NCBI RefSeq assembly: GCF_003815715.1
Contig: NZ_CP033922.1
Coordinates: forward strand, 1,749,001-1,813,000
From: Chryseobacterium sp. G0162
GTDB lineage: Bacteria > Bacteroidota > Bacteroidia > Flavobacteriales > Weeksellaceae
DNA length: 64,000 nt
Direction: 5' to 3'
How positions within the stretch are numbered: position 1 is the first letter of the stretch; the number at the start of each line of letters is the position of its first letter. The translations under genes were made by a program, and so were the position numbers. The notes below the pieces were generated by a model. That model did not search any database. It worked only from the letters and a program-made list of their open reading frames with translations, and was not told the origin of the DNA. Positions 11,001-18,935 of the stretch are shown in pieces.

Positions 11001-11363
11001 ACAAATATTATTAACAATTGGTCATAAAAAATTAGAGTAGTATGCTTTCAAATAGGCATTACAAGATAGAAAAACCCACATCACAAGGATTTGAAAATGA
11101 ATTTATTATCAGGTTATAGTGACATCATTCCGCTTATTAAAATTAGAAATAATTTTTATTTAAAAAAATATTTTAACAACTTTTTTCAGTGTTTAACATA
11201 TAGTTATAAATTTGCAGATTGATATTGTAAAGAATCCTGATTTAAAATAATTGAAAAACATTATGAACACATAGGATCCAAAGAATTACTGATTGTTTTT
11301 CTTATAAAACACCCTGGTATCTAATACAATATAAGATATATTTTCAGCTTTTATATTAATTAA
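11001..11363 (+). promoter_or_regulatory. Intergenic region with a TAAATTTG promoter box
   Basis: This 363-bp AT-rich stretch separates the minus-strand block from the plus-strand gtrA operon. At 11207-11214 it contains TAAATTTG, an exact fit to the Bacteroidota -7 consensus TAnnTTTG. No good TTG -33 box is visible. If used, it gives a leader of about 140 nt before gtrA. No gene longer than a few codons is visible here. Confidence 0.4.
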
Positions 11364-11822
11364 ATGAAAGAAATACTCATACGCCAGAAACAAGTTTTGT
11401 TCTTCATTATTGCCGGAGGACTGAGTGCCATTGTGGAGATTGGCAGCTTTAAAATATTCAGCACTTACCTGCCCCACTTCTTTGCAAGAGAAACTAATTT
11501 TCATGGTATACACTATCCTTTAAGCAATATTTTCTCTACCTGCTGCGGGATCATCAGCAATTATTTTCTGAGTATTTGGTTTGTTTTTGAAAGAGGAAAA
11601 CATTCTAAGAAAAAAGAGTTTGCCTATTTTATGGCAGTATCCTTTTTCTCTACTTTACTAAGCCTTAGTTTCTTTCAGATATTTTACAGTTTTATATTTA
11701 AGGATAATATCAATTTAATTTTTTATACCTTGAGTCCGGAAATGATAAGCAAGATTGCAGCGATCCTGTTGGTTTCCATTCTTAATTATTCTGTAAAAAA
11801 GAAAGTAATTTTTAACGGTTAA
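11364..11822 (+). CDS. GtrA-like family membrane protein
   Basis: A 152-aa integral membrane protein with four predicted helices, starting with the family-like FFIIAGGLSAIVEIGSF segment. It ends in the basic KKKVIFNG tail typical of GtrA proteins. GtrA members are thought to help move lipid-linked sugars across the inner membrane or anchor glycosyltransferases. No glycosyltransferase is adjacent, so the partner is unknown. The gene ends 3 nt before the acyltransferase gene, which indicates one transcript and perhaps translational coupling. Confidence 0.85.
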   Translation: MKEILIRQKQVLFFIIAGGLSAIVEIGSFKIFSTYLPHFFARETNFHGIHYPLSNIFSTCCGIISNYFLSIWFVFERGKHSKKKEFAYFMAVSFFSTLLSLSFFQIFYSFIFKDNINLIFYTLSPEMISKIAAILLVSILNYSVKKKVIFNG

Positions 11823-11825
11823 ACT

Positions 11826-12554
11826 GTGGCAAAAATTCTAAACTATCTCTGGAGATTTTGGCTGTTGTTATTAGCATTTGTTCTAACAACCACTCTCGGG
11901 ATCCCCGTTTATATTTTATCTTTTAGTAAAAAGCATTATAAATACGCTTATAAATTTGTCCGTCTATGGTGTTTCGGCATGTTTTATGGCATGGGCTTTC
12001 GATATGATCTCATTAAACTTTCTGAGCAAGAAAAAGACAGAAACAAAGAATATGTTTTCATCTCGAATCATACTTCTATTATGGATATTATGCTCACCTG
12101 CATGCTTTTTCCACATCACCCAATTTGTTTTGTTGGAAAAAAAGAACTTGTTAAGATTCCTATTTTCGGAACTATTTATCAAAGGATATGTGTAATGGTA
12201 GACAGATCAAGCGCAAAAAGCCGTGCTGATGTATACCGCAGATGTGCTGAAAAAATGGAGGAAGGCAACAGTATTGCCATTTTTCCTGAAGGGGGTGTAC
12301 CGGATGACACGTCTATTATTCTGGATGACTTTAAAGACGGGGCGTTTATGTTAGCATCAAAACATAACTCTCCAATTGCTGTTTATACCTTTATAGGACT
12401 TAAAGAAATGTTTCCTTTTGATAGCTCTAAGGGTTATCCCGGAAGAGTAAAGGTCTATTTCAATGGAATTATAGAACCTACTAATTCTCCAAAAGACTTA
12501 AAAGCAGAGGCTTATCAAGTAATTAAAAAAACTTTGACAGAGCATTCTATTTAA
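11826..12554 (+). CDS. Lysophospholipid (1-acyl-glycerol-3-phosphate) acyltransferase family protein
   Basis: A 242-aa PlsC-type acyltransferase with an N-terminal membrane helix (about residues 10-32). The catalytic NHTSIMD (HX4D) motif lies near residue 81 and FPEGG near residue 155. These enzymes acylate lysophosphatidate or related acceptors at the inner membrane during phospholipid synthesis; related enzymes acylate other lipids. The exact acceptor cannot be read from sequence. Translation starts at GTG 3 nt after gtrA; the next gene, an MFS transporter, starts 40 nt further on. Confidence 0.9.
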   Translation: MAKILNYLWRFWLLLLAFVLTTTLGIPVYILSFSKKHYKYAYKFVRLWCFGMFYGMGFRYDLIKLSEQEKDRNKEYVFISNHTSIMDIMLTCMLFPHHPICFVGKKELVKIPIFGTIYQRICVMVDRSSAKSRADVYRRCAEKMEEGNSIAIFPEGGVPDDTSIILDDFKDGAFMLASKHNSPIAVYTFIGLKEMFPFDSSKGYPGRVKVYFNGIIEPTNSPKDLKAEAYQVIKKTLTEHSI

Positions 12555-12564
12555 AAGAATTAGT

Positions 12565-12572
12565 TATATTTG
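12565..12572 (+). promoter_or_regulatory. Candidate -7 box TATATTTG before the MFS transporter
   Basis: TATATTTG fits the Bacteroidota -7 consensus exactly and lies 22 nt upstream of the transporter start, so the transporter may have its own promoter. The nearest upstream TTTG (12533-12536) is 28 nt away, longer than the usual spacer, so support is partial. Confidence 0.4.
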
Positions 12573-12594
12573 TTTGCGAAATTTTCAATAAAAT

Positions 12595-14364
12595 ATGTCA
12601 AAAACCAACCAGCCGACTAATTACCCGGCACTGTACACACTTGTACTTGTATTTTTTTTCTGGGGTTTTATTGCTGCCGGCAATAGTATTTTCATCCCAT
12701 TCTGTAAAAACTATTTTTCTCTCGACCAATTTCAGTCCCAATTAATAGATTTTGCTTTTTATACTGCTTATTTCCTGGGAGCTTTATTGCTTTTTATATT
12801 CAGTACCATAAAAGGAATTGACATTATCGGAAAATGGGGATATAAGAAGAGTATTGTCTACGGACTTCTCCTCTCAGCCCTTGGTGCTGCTATTATGATT
12901 ATTGCTGTTAAAAGCAATGTATATTATGGTATGCTCATCGGACTCTTTGTAGTTGCATTAGGATTCTCTATTCAACAGACTGCTGCAAACCCTTTTGCCG
13001 TATTGTTGGGAGATCCTAAAACAGGAGCCAGTAGACAAAACCTTGCAGGTGGAATCAATTCTTTTGGAACATCCATCGGACCTATTATCGTTGGACTGGC
13101 ACTTTTTGGAACTACAGCAACAGTAGATGACGACCAGATCAAACATCTTGCTCTTGACAAAGTAATCCTTCTTTATACAGCAGTGGGAGCTCTTTTCCTG
13201 ATTGCTGCAGGAATCTTTTACTTTTCAAAGAAGCTTCCTGACGGAATTTCTACCGAACCTATGGAAAAAGCTGGAAAAGCAAGAAAAACATTGATTGCCA
13301 TGACAATTCTTGTTATTCTTTTCTTTATTCCGGTATTCAGCAGCTACAATTCTGATGAAGCTAAAAATATTGAAATTTTGGGCAATGAAATTACTGTATT
13401 AGACAAAACTCTTGAAAAAGAAACTGATACCGTAAAAATCACAGAACTCAAGCAACATATTTCAGATAAGAAAACAGAACTGGAAACCATCAAGCATCCA
13501 TTGGAGAAAAAAAGGATGATGTACCTGGGAGGTGCGTTACTTGTTGTCATTGTTTCTCTTGTATTTGCTAATTCCAGTGCTAAGAAAAATGCTGAAGGCT
13601 GGGGTGCGATGAAATATCCACAGCTTGTATTGGGGATGATCGCTATTCTTGCTTATGTAGGAGTGGAAGTTGCCATAGGAAGTAATCTTGGAGAACTTTT
13701 AAGCATGCCTGAATTTGGGGGACATCAGTCTTCTGATCTTGCTCCTTACATTTCCATGTATTGGGGAAGTTTAATGATCGGACGATGGACCGGTGCTATA
13801 GCGGTTTTTAACCTGAATAAACAACAACAGACCATTGCTACCATCATTGTTCCTTTTATTGCTTTTTCTGTGATTATCGGAATCAATACGATTGCTCAAA
13901 AAGACATGTCACATCTGTATTTTTATGCAGTTTGTGTAGCTATCCAGGTTATATTATTCCTAATCAGTAAAAATAAACCGGCATTAACGCTAATTATTTT
14001 TGGATTATTTGGAACTGCTGCTATGATTACAGGATTATTAACTACAGGAAATGTGGCGATCTATGCATTCCTTTCCGGAGGTCTTGCCTGCAGCATTATG
14101 TGGCCATCTATTTTTACACTGGCCATTACTGGTTTAGGAAAATATACCGCTCAGGGGTCTGCATTCCTTGTAATGATGATCCTTGGAGGAGGTATTATTC
14201 CACCGCTTCAGGGTAAGCTTTCTGACATTATCGGAATTCACAGCTCTTATGTAATTCCTGTATTATGTTTTGTTTACATTACTTTATTTGCTTATCTGGC
14301 TAAAAAATCTTTATTTAGACAGGGAATTAACGTTGACGTTTTAGAATCCGAAGGTGCACACTAA
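12595..14364 (+). CDS. MFS sugar transporter (FucP/glucose-galactose type) with long loop
   Basis: A 589-aa inner-membrane permease. The N-terminal half (TFYTAYF-type helix, [13 protein letters not shown] and the following SFGTSIGP) resembles FucP and the glucose/galactose proton symporters of Bacteroidota. These are normally about 410-480 aa long. The extra length is mainly an insertion at about residues 238-318, between two membrane helices, rich in Glu, Lys and Thr and probably a coiled-coil hairpin. The C-terminal half is recognisably MFS. The upstream kinase gene suggests amino-sugar or hexose metabolism, but the substrate is uncertain. It overlaps the next gene by 11 nt. Confidence 0.9.
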   Translation: MSKTNQPTNYPALYTLVLVFFFWGFIAAGNSIFIPFCKNYFSLDQFQSQLIDFAFYTAYFLGALLLFIFSTIKGIDIIGKWGYKKSIVYGLLLSALGAAIMIIAVKSNVYYGMLIGLFVVALGFSIQQTAANPFAVLLGDPKTGASRQNLAGGINSFGTSIGPIIVGLALFGTTATVDDDQIKHLALDKVILLYTAVGALFLIAAGIFYFSKKLPDGISTEPMEKAGKARKTLIAMTILVILFFIPVFSSYNSDEAKNIEILGNEITVLDKTLEKETDTVKITELKQHISDKKTELETIKHPLEKKRMMYLGGALLVVIVSLVFANSSAKKNAEGWGAMKYPQLVLGMIAILAYVGVEVAIGSNLGELLSMPEFGGHQSSDLAPYISMYWGSLMIGRWTGAIAVFNLNKQQQTIATIIVPFIAFSVIIGINTIAQKDMSHLYFYAVCVAIQVILFLISKNKPALTLIIFGLFGTAAMITGLLTTGNVAIYAFLSGGLACSIMWPSIFTLAITGLGKYTAQGSAFLVMMILGGGIIPPLQGKLSDIIGIHSSYVIPVLCFVYITLFAYLAKKSLFRQGINVDVLESEGAH

Positions 14365-15415
14365 AAATAGACTACATATATATAAGAAGAAAAGATTTTG
14401 GGCAGGTGTATTACTTGCCCAATTTCTTTTGTTTTATGGTTTCTCAAAATCTTTATTCATGATTTCTTTTTTTGAAAAATTCTTCGAATTCCAGAAAAGA
14501 CTTCATCAGATGATCTTCAGTGGGCTTTCTTTTTCAGTGGGAGATATTATCTATATCGTATTGGGAATTGTTCTTTTATATAGCCTTATTGCTTTATTTA
14601 AAAAGAAAAATAGGCATACTTCCCTGTTAAGAATCCTTATCATTGGAAACATCCTTTACTTTACTTATCAGATATTCTGGGGAATGCTTTATTTCCAGAC
14701 TCCAATCATTAAGAAACTTTCCCGTCAGGACACTCCTGACCTAAATAAAGCAAAAAAACTGGCCTTACATTATCTGGAAAAATGTAAACTTACCCGTGCA
14801 TCCATACATGAGGACCATAATGGGATCTTCATTGTCACCAATCTTAGGGCAGTACAACAGGAAATTTTATTCCAGCAAACTCAGCTTCCAAAATATATTT
14901 CGGATAAAAAGTCACCTCAGATTCTTTCTATTAAACCTAGTTTATTTAAAAATGTAATGAACTTTACAGGGATATTAGGATATTACAATCCTTTTACCGC
15001 AGAAGCACAATATAACGCTGAACTACCCCATACTTTCATCCCTTTTACAACAGCCCATGAAAGTTCTCATCAACTTGGTTTCGCGAGAGAACAAGAGGCT
15101 AATTTTATTGGTTATCTGATAGGAGTTCATTCCAGTAATTCTGAGCTAAGATACAGTACTGAATATTTTACCTTGAAAAGTCTTTTACGTTTTATAGTTG
15201 ACAAAGACCCGGAATTTGTAAAATCTGTTATCCAAAATTACTCTCCCGGAATGAAAAGAGACCGGGCTTATGAGAAAAGTTTCGCATTCAGGCATCAGGG
15301 TTGGTTGGATAACTTCTTTGGATTCACGAATAATCTGTTTCTGAAGAGCAACCAACAGGAAGGTTCAGTCACCTATTCTTACTTTATTGATCTCCTTCTA
15401 AACTATGAAAAATAG
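14354..15415 (+). CDS. DUF3810 membrane protein, putative zinc metallopeptidase
   Basis: A 353-aa protein starting at GTG inside the last codons of the transporter gene (11-nt overlap), which suggests translational coupling. Predicted membrane helices lie near residues 16-38, 62-82 and 93-113. The C-terminal two thirds contain HESSH at 235-239 (an HExxH zinc motif) followed by [10 protein letters not shown], where a downstream Glu could be the third ligand. The family is DUF3810, common in Flavobacteriia and without an assigned substrate. Proteolytic activity is inferred from the motif only. Confidence 0.82.
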   Translation: MHTKNRLHIYKKKRFWAGVLLAQFLLFYGFSKSLFMISFFEKFFEFQKRLHQMIFSGLSFSVGDIIYIVLGIVLLYSLIALFKKKNRHTSLLRILIIGNILYFTYQIFWGMLYFQTPIIKKLSRQDTPDLNKAKKLALHYLEKCKLTRASIHEDHNGIFIVTNLRAVQQEILFQQTQLPKYISDKKSPQILSIKPSLFKNVMNFTGILGYYNPFTAEAQYNAELPHTFIPFTTAHESSHQLGFAREQEANFIGYLIGVHSSNSELRYSTEYFTLKSLLRFIVDKDPEFVKSVIQNYSPGMKRDRAYEKSFAFRHQGWLDNFFGFTNNLFLKSNQQEGSVTYSYFIDLLLNYEK

Positions 15416-15417
15416 GC

Positions 15418-15507
15418 ATAAAAAAAGAATCGTATCAGGCGATACGATTCTAAAAACACAAATGATGAAAAAAAATTTATTACCTTGACTTGTTCCCTCA
15501 TTCAAGG
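15418..15507 (-). ncRNA. Candidate small RNA, about 90 nt
   Basis: A transcript read leftward from about 15507 would contain a first hairpin (CCTTGA...TCAAGG), a U-rich single-stranded linker, and a strong 3' hairpin with 11-bp arms (AGAATCGTATC / GATACGATTCT, 15426-15451). The 3' hairpin is followed by a run of seven T on the minus strand, the classic shape of a bacterial sRNA with an intrinsic terminator. A promoter with both Bacteroidota boxes lies just upstream. It could instead be the shared terminator of the convergent genes, but the promoter and first hairpin favour an independent RNA. I cannot assign it to a known family. Confidence 0.5.
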
Positions 15508-15512
15508 CGATG

Positions 15513-15544
15513 TAAAAGTACGACATATTTTATAAATACAAAAA
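15513..15544 (-). promoter_or_regulatory. Promoter for the candidate sRNA
   Basis: On the minus strand TTTTTG (15544-15539) is followed after 18 nt by TACTTTTA (15520-15513). This fits the Bacteroidota -33 TTG / -7 TAnnTTTG architecture with one mismatch in the -7 box. Start of transcription is expected near 15507. Confidence 0.5.
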
Positions 15545-15899
15545 CATTTCTTTTCTTTTTTGAAACTTTATGAAAACTTTATGATTTTTTAAGTTTTTTT
15601 GAGTTCGACAGTAGTTAACATGAATTACAATCACACCTTACATATACTATTAAAATAATAAACAAATTATAGTTAAACTGCGAAAAATTTACAAAACCAA
15701 ATATTTATTTAAACATAAAATATTCCATTTATTCTGGATTTTGAATGAGTAAAAAATTAGAGTTATCCTTTCGAAAATTCAAAATATCTCCACTATTACT
15801 CTCCTACTCTTTCATTAAATTCCCCATCTATTTTTAATAGAAATGGGAATTTCTTTGAGCCAAAAATTATAGTGGGATATGGATTAAATATTCCCCATA
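15545..15899. other. AT-rich intergenic region, no gene seen
   Basis: Between the sRNA promoter and the end of the RiPP operon is a very AT-rich 355-bp stretch. I find no coding frame, hairpin terminator or repeat in it. The RiPP operon (reading leftward) has no obvious terminator before the sRNA hairpin. Confidence 0.4.
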
Positions 15900-16739
15900 T
15901 TATATCGTTCTGTTACTTCTAAAAGCCAGGCTCTTATAATATCTGAATAAATAATCATAAACAATCATTTCAAACAGTCGTTGATTTGAAACAAACATCC
16001 GATTGATATGCATATGAAATACACTAGAAAAAAAGCGCTGAAGAGAGTTTGAATGATGTTTTATATGTTGCAGGGCTTCCTTAGATTCATGAATATTATT
16101 GAGAATAGCAGATCTAAAAGAAATATAATCCTCCAATTCAATAAACTCCTGATATTTAGTAATAAATATTCTATATTTTTTATCAAGCTGAGTATTTAGC
16201 TTTTTATCTGCATTGAATTCCTGTTTAAAAGCAAAATTAAATTCGTGGATCCAATTTAGTTTTTCTTCCATGGACAACCCTAGATATTCTAATACCTTAT
16301 CAATATAATAAAGGCATACCATAATTTTTTCTTCATCATCAAAATGGAGATATTCATAAAGCACGCTCTCACTACTCTTGTAAAATAAAAGTTCAGCTTC
16401 TTCCATTGTAGCTCCTCCATACCGCTCAATTTCTCTCCGGTAAACATCTATGATACATTCCGATACTTCTCCAGAATCTCTATATTCCTGCAGGGAGTTA
16501 TTTATTAACGAAACCACCCTACTAAAATTATTAAGGTCTGAAAGTTCAAAACGAAGTCGAAGATGGACCCGTGGATCATAATAACGAATAAAAAACCATT
16601 TCTTTATCAGGTCTTCCTCTTGCAGCTTCTGTAATAAAGGGACTAGAGCCTCATCCAAAATAACATCTGCTGTTTTCACTCCTGTATAAATTTTGACATA
16701 TAGCCACTCACTTCCGGGAATAAACTTTCTTATCATCAA
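15900..16739 (-). CDS. Thiopeptide-type bacteriocin biosynthesis protein (LanB C-terminal elimination domain)
   Basis: A 279-aa stand-alone version of the domain found at the C-terminus of full-length LanB dehydratases. In class I lanthipeptide and thiopeptide pathways it eliminates glutamate from glutamylated Ser/Thr to give dehydroalanine/dehydrobutyrine. The N-terminus has the typical WLYVKIYTG start and the FFIRYYDPRVHLRLRFE stretch at about residues 48-64. It lies 3 nt downstream of the LanB N-terminal gene, so the dehydratase is split into two proteins, as described for the pinensin cluster of Chitinophaga. No LanC cyclase gene is nearby. Confidence 0.9.
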   Translation of the reverse strand: MMIRKFIPGSEWLYVKIYTGVKTADVILDEALVPLLQKLQEEDLIKKWFFIRYYDPRVHLRLRFELSDLNNFSRVVSLINNSLQEYRDSGEVSECIIDVYRREIERYGGATMEEAELLFYKSSESVLYEYLHFDDEEKIMVCLYYIDKVLEYLGLSMEEKLNWIHEFNFAFKQEFNADKKLNTQLDKKYRIFITKYQEFIELEDYISFRSAILNNIHESKEALQHIKHHSNSLQRFFSSVFHMHINRMFVSNQRLFEMIVYDYLFRYYKSLAFRSNRTI

Positions 16740-16742
16740 TAT

Positions 16743-18935
16743 TTATTTTAATTTATACATTGCAAAAACAAATTCATGTTTAAAGTTTTCATTTTCATTA
16801 TATAAAAACTCTTCTATCATGATTGTTTTTTTCTTTTTAACGGTCTGGATAAAAAGCATGGCCATATCGTAATTGTCAAGGTTTAGAGCTAAAGTATTAT
16901 CTGACTCTGCCCATTGTATCCATGTAGGAACTTTCCTTTTGGTCCTCCAGTTTTTTAGTTCGGATAAAAAGTTAGCTTGATCTAAAATAAACTCATCTAA
17001 AAAGATAATCTCTTTATCCGAGATCTTCCAACGAGCTTTTACAAGAATGATATTTTTATATTCTACTCTTGGTAGAAATCTGTAGATATCATTCAATCCT
17101 CCCCAATCAAAATACAATCCCTTTCTTATTTCCTGAGAATACAGATCAGAAAGGAAATGATAAACGGGTAGTGTATTTTGAAAATAATTATGAGCATTTG
17201 TCAAATACGGTCTTATTTCTTTATTAAGCCTTTTGGATCGTAAAACAAATCTATTGCCTCGCAATGAAATATAAAGATCATCTAGTGTTATTTGGTTTTC
17301 TTCCGGCAAAACAGATTGTGCCATGTAGGGAATTTCATAATTCCTTATTGTAGGCCTTCTCACCACATTACCTATTCTTGCTTCAGGTAAGTGAATTACC
17401 TCTGCCAAAATGTATTCAGGATTCAAAGCTTCTTCTTTATCGGCAATAGCCTTGGTAAGTTTATGTATTTCAGATTTTTCAGAACAAAATCTTCCTAATA
17501 AATTGGCGGCACTACTTCCTGTACTCCCATTTAAGAATAATTTTTCTTTATTATCCTCTGATATAATTTCTGTCAAAAAAGAGATTGTATCAGGTAAATC
17601 TTGCCAATTTTCTTCTAAGCCTTCAAAATCATCATCCGATAATTCTATCCTGTATTGGTTTTCTAATAAAGCATCCTGTAACTTCTCATTAAGGATCTTT
17701 TGAATCAGATTCAGCTCAATACTTATCTTTTTATTTCTTTCAGAGATTGGAAGTCCTAGGTCATCTAAATACGGATGAACTCCTCTTATTGATGTATTTT
17801 GTTTATAACCAATACCTATCTCAGAATCTAGAACATATTGCAATGATATTTCCTCTGTTTCAAATCGGTCATGAAAAGCTTTCTTGAATTTTTCTAAACG
17901 ATTATCTTCTTGAGCTAGGGTTATTTTATTCAAAAAACTAAATGCTCTTTTAATATCTTTTTTCCAATACGATGATAAAGACAATTGATTTCTATAATAT
18001 AAGTCGGTTTGAAATAGATATTTCCGTTCATATTCTATTCCAAAAGATGCAATGAGTTCTTCAATCTCAACATAGTCTGAAACCTCATTTCCTATATTTT
18101 GATCTAACTTATTAAGTCTATCTTTTATAGAAATCAAAATATTGGCTTCATTTGCCTTGAGTCTTTCTAAAACAGAAATGATAATGTCTAAAAAATCCAT
18201 TCCTGAAACATTAGGTTCAATCTCACTTGTTAAAACCTGATTATCAATCAGTTCTTCTATAAACACTGAGGCATCTTCTTGGGTTATTTCTTCCGAAATC
18301 AGGATTTCTGAAAGTTCCTGTATGGTCTTTCCCTGTTTTGAAAATTGTAATAATTCTTGCAATTCTTCAGAAAGCGGAGCCGATGAGATAATATAATCTC
18401 TTTTACCTCCTGAATATTGATACTCTATATATCGTATTTTTTTTCCTACTCTATCAATCGTATTATTAGGATAAAACAACAGCTTATCTCTTATCTCCAG
18501 TTTTTTAACGAGATATTGAGCCAGAGATACCAGAAAATACATATCCAATTTTGTATCCCGAATTACATGATCATTATGCAATTCTGAGTTTTCATAGTCT
18601 TCACTAAACTCACCCAGCCCAACTCCAGAAAATAAGCCGAATGGGGTACAACGGGTACTCATTCGGCTATAGTATTTTAATAAAGTATGTTTTAGTTTTT
18701 GGTGTTCTTTTGGTAAAAGGTCTTTTTCTGAGTGAAGCCATCTTGTAATTTCCTCATACAAATCAGGTGAAGCTAAATAAATTGCTTCCAGAAAAACCGA
18801 TTGATCGGCAAATTCATTTTTTAATTCTCCATCAGAAATTTTATCTTTATTTACTGCTTCAAGAAATCTTTTACATGAAAATAAAGGAGTACGTACAATA
18901 TATTCTTCGAAAAATTGATAAGGAAAACGAGACAT
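16743..18935 (-). CDS. Lantibiotic dehydratase, N-terminal (glutamylation) part
   Basis: A 730-aa protein matching the N-terminal glutamyl-transfer region of LanB, which uses glutamyl-tRNA to activate Ser/Thr of a precursor peptide. The hallmark STRCTPFGLFSGVG lies at about residues 93-106 (family form SSRxTPFGLFAG), and R[NF]xGR-like basic patches follow. The SpaB-C-like elimination domain is missing here and is encoded by the next gene. The start codon overlaps or directly abuts the stop of the upstream S9 peptidase gene, so peptidase, LanB-N and LanB-C form one tight operon. The likely substrate is the 56-aa peptide at the head of the operon. Confidence 0.93.
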   Translation of the reverse strand: MSRFPYQFFEEYIVRTPLFSCKRFLEAVNKDKISDGELKNEFADQSVFLEAIYLASPDLYEEITRWLHSEKDLLPKEHQKLKHTLLKYYSRMSTRCTPFGLFSGVGLGEFSEDYENSELHNDHVIRDTKLDMYFLVSLAQYLVKKLEIRDKLLFYPNNTIDRVGKKIRYIEYQYSGGKRDYIISSAPLSEELQELLQFSKQGKTIQELSEILISEEITQEDASVFIEELIDNQVLTSEIEPNVSGMDFLDIIISVLERLKANEANILISIKDRLNKLDQNIGNEVSDYVEIEELIASFGIEYERKYLFQTDLYYRNQLSLSSYWKKDIKRAFSFLNKITLAQEDNRLEKFKKAFHDRFETEEISLQYVLDSEIGIGYKQNTSIRGVHPYLDDLGLPISERNKKISIELNLIQKILNEKLQDALLENQYRIELSDDDFEGLEENWQDLPDTISFLTEIISEDNKEKLFLNGSTGSSAANLLGRFCSEKSEIHKLTKAIADKEEALNPEYILAEVIHLPEARIGNVVRRPTIRNYEIPYMAQSVLPEENQITLDDLYISLRGNRFVLRSKRLNKEIRPYLTNAHNYFQNTLPVYHFLSDLYSQEIRKGLYFDWGGLNDIYRFLPRVEYKNIILVKARWKISDKEIIFLDEFILDQANFLSELKNWRTKRKVPTWIQWAESDNTLALNLDNYDMAMLFIQTVKKKKTIMIEEFLYNENENFKHEFVFAMYKLK

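Noticed and set aside
15463..15495. Plus-strand mini-frame starting ATGATGAAAAAAAAT, as a leader peptide
   Set aside because: It has only eight codons and no downstream gene on that strand; the minus-strand sRNA reading explains the hairpins and promoter better.
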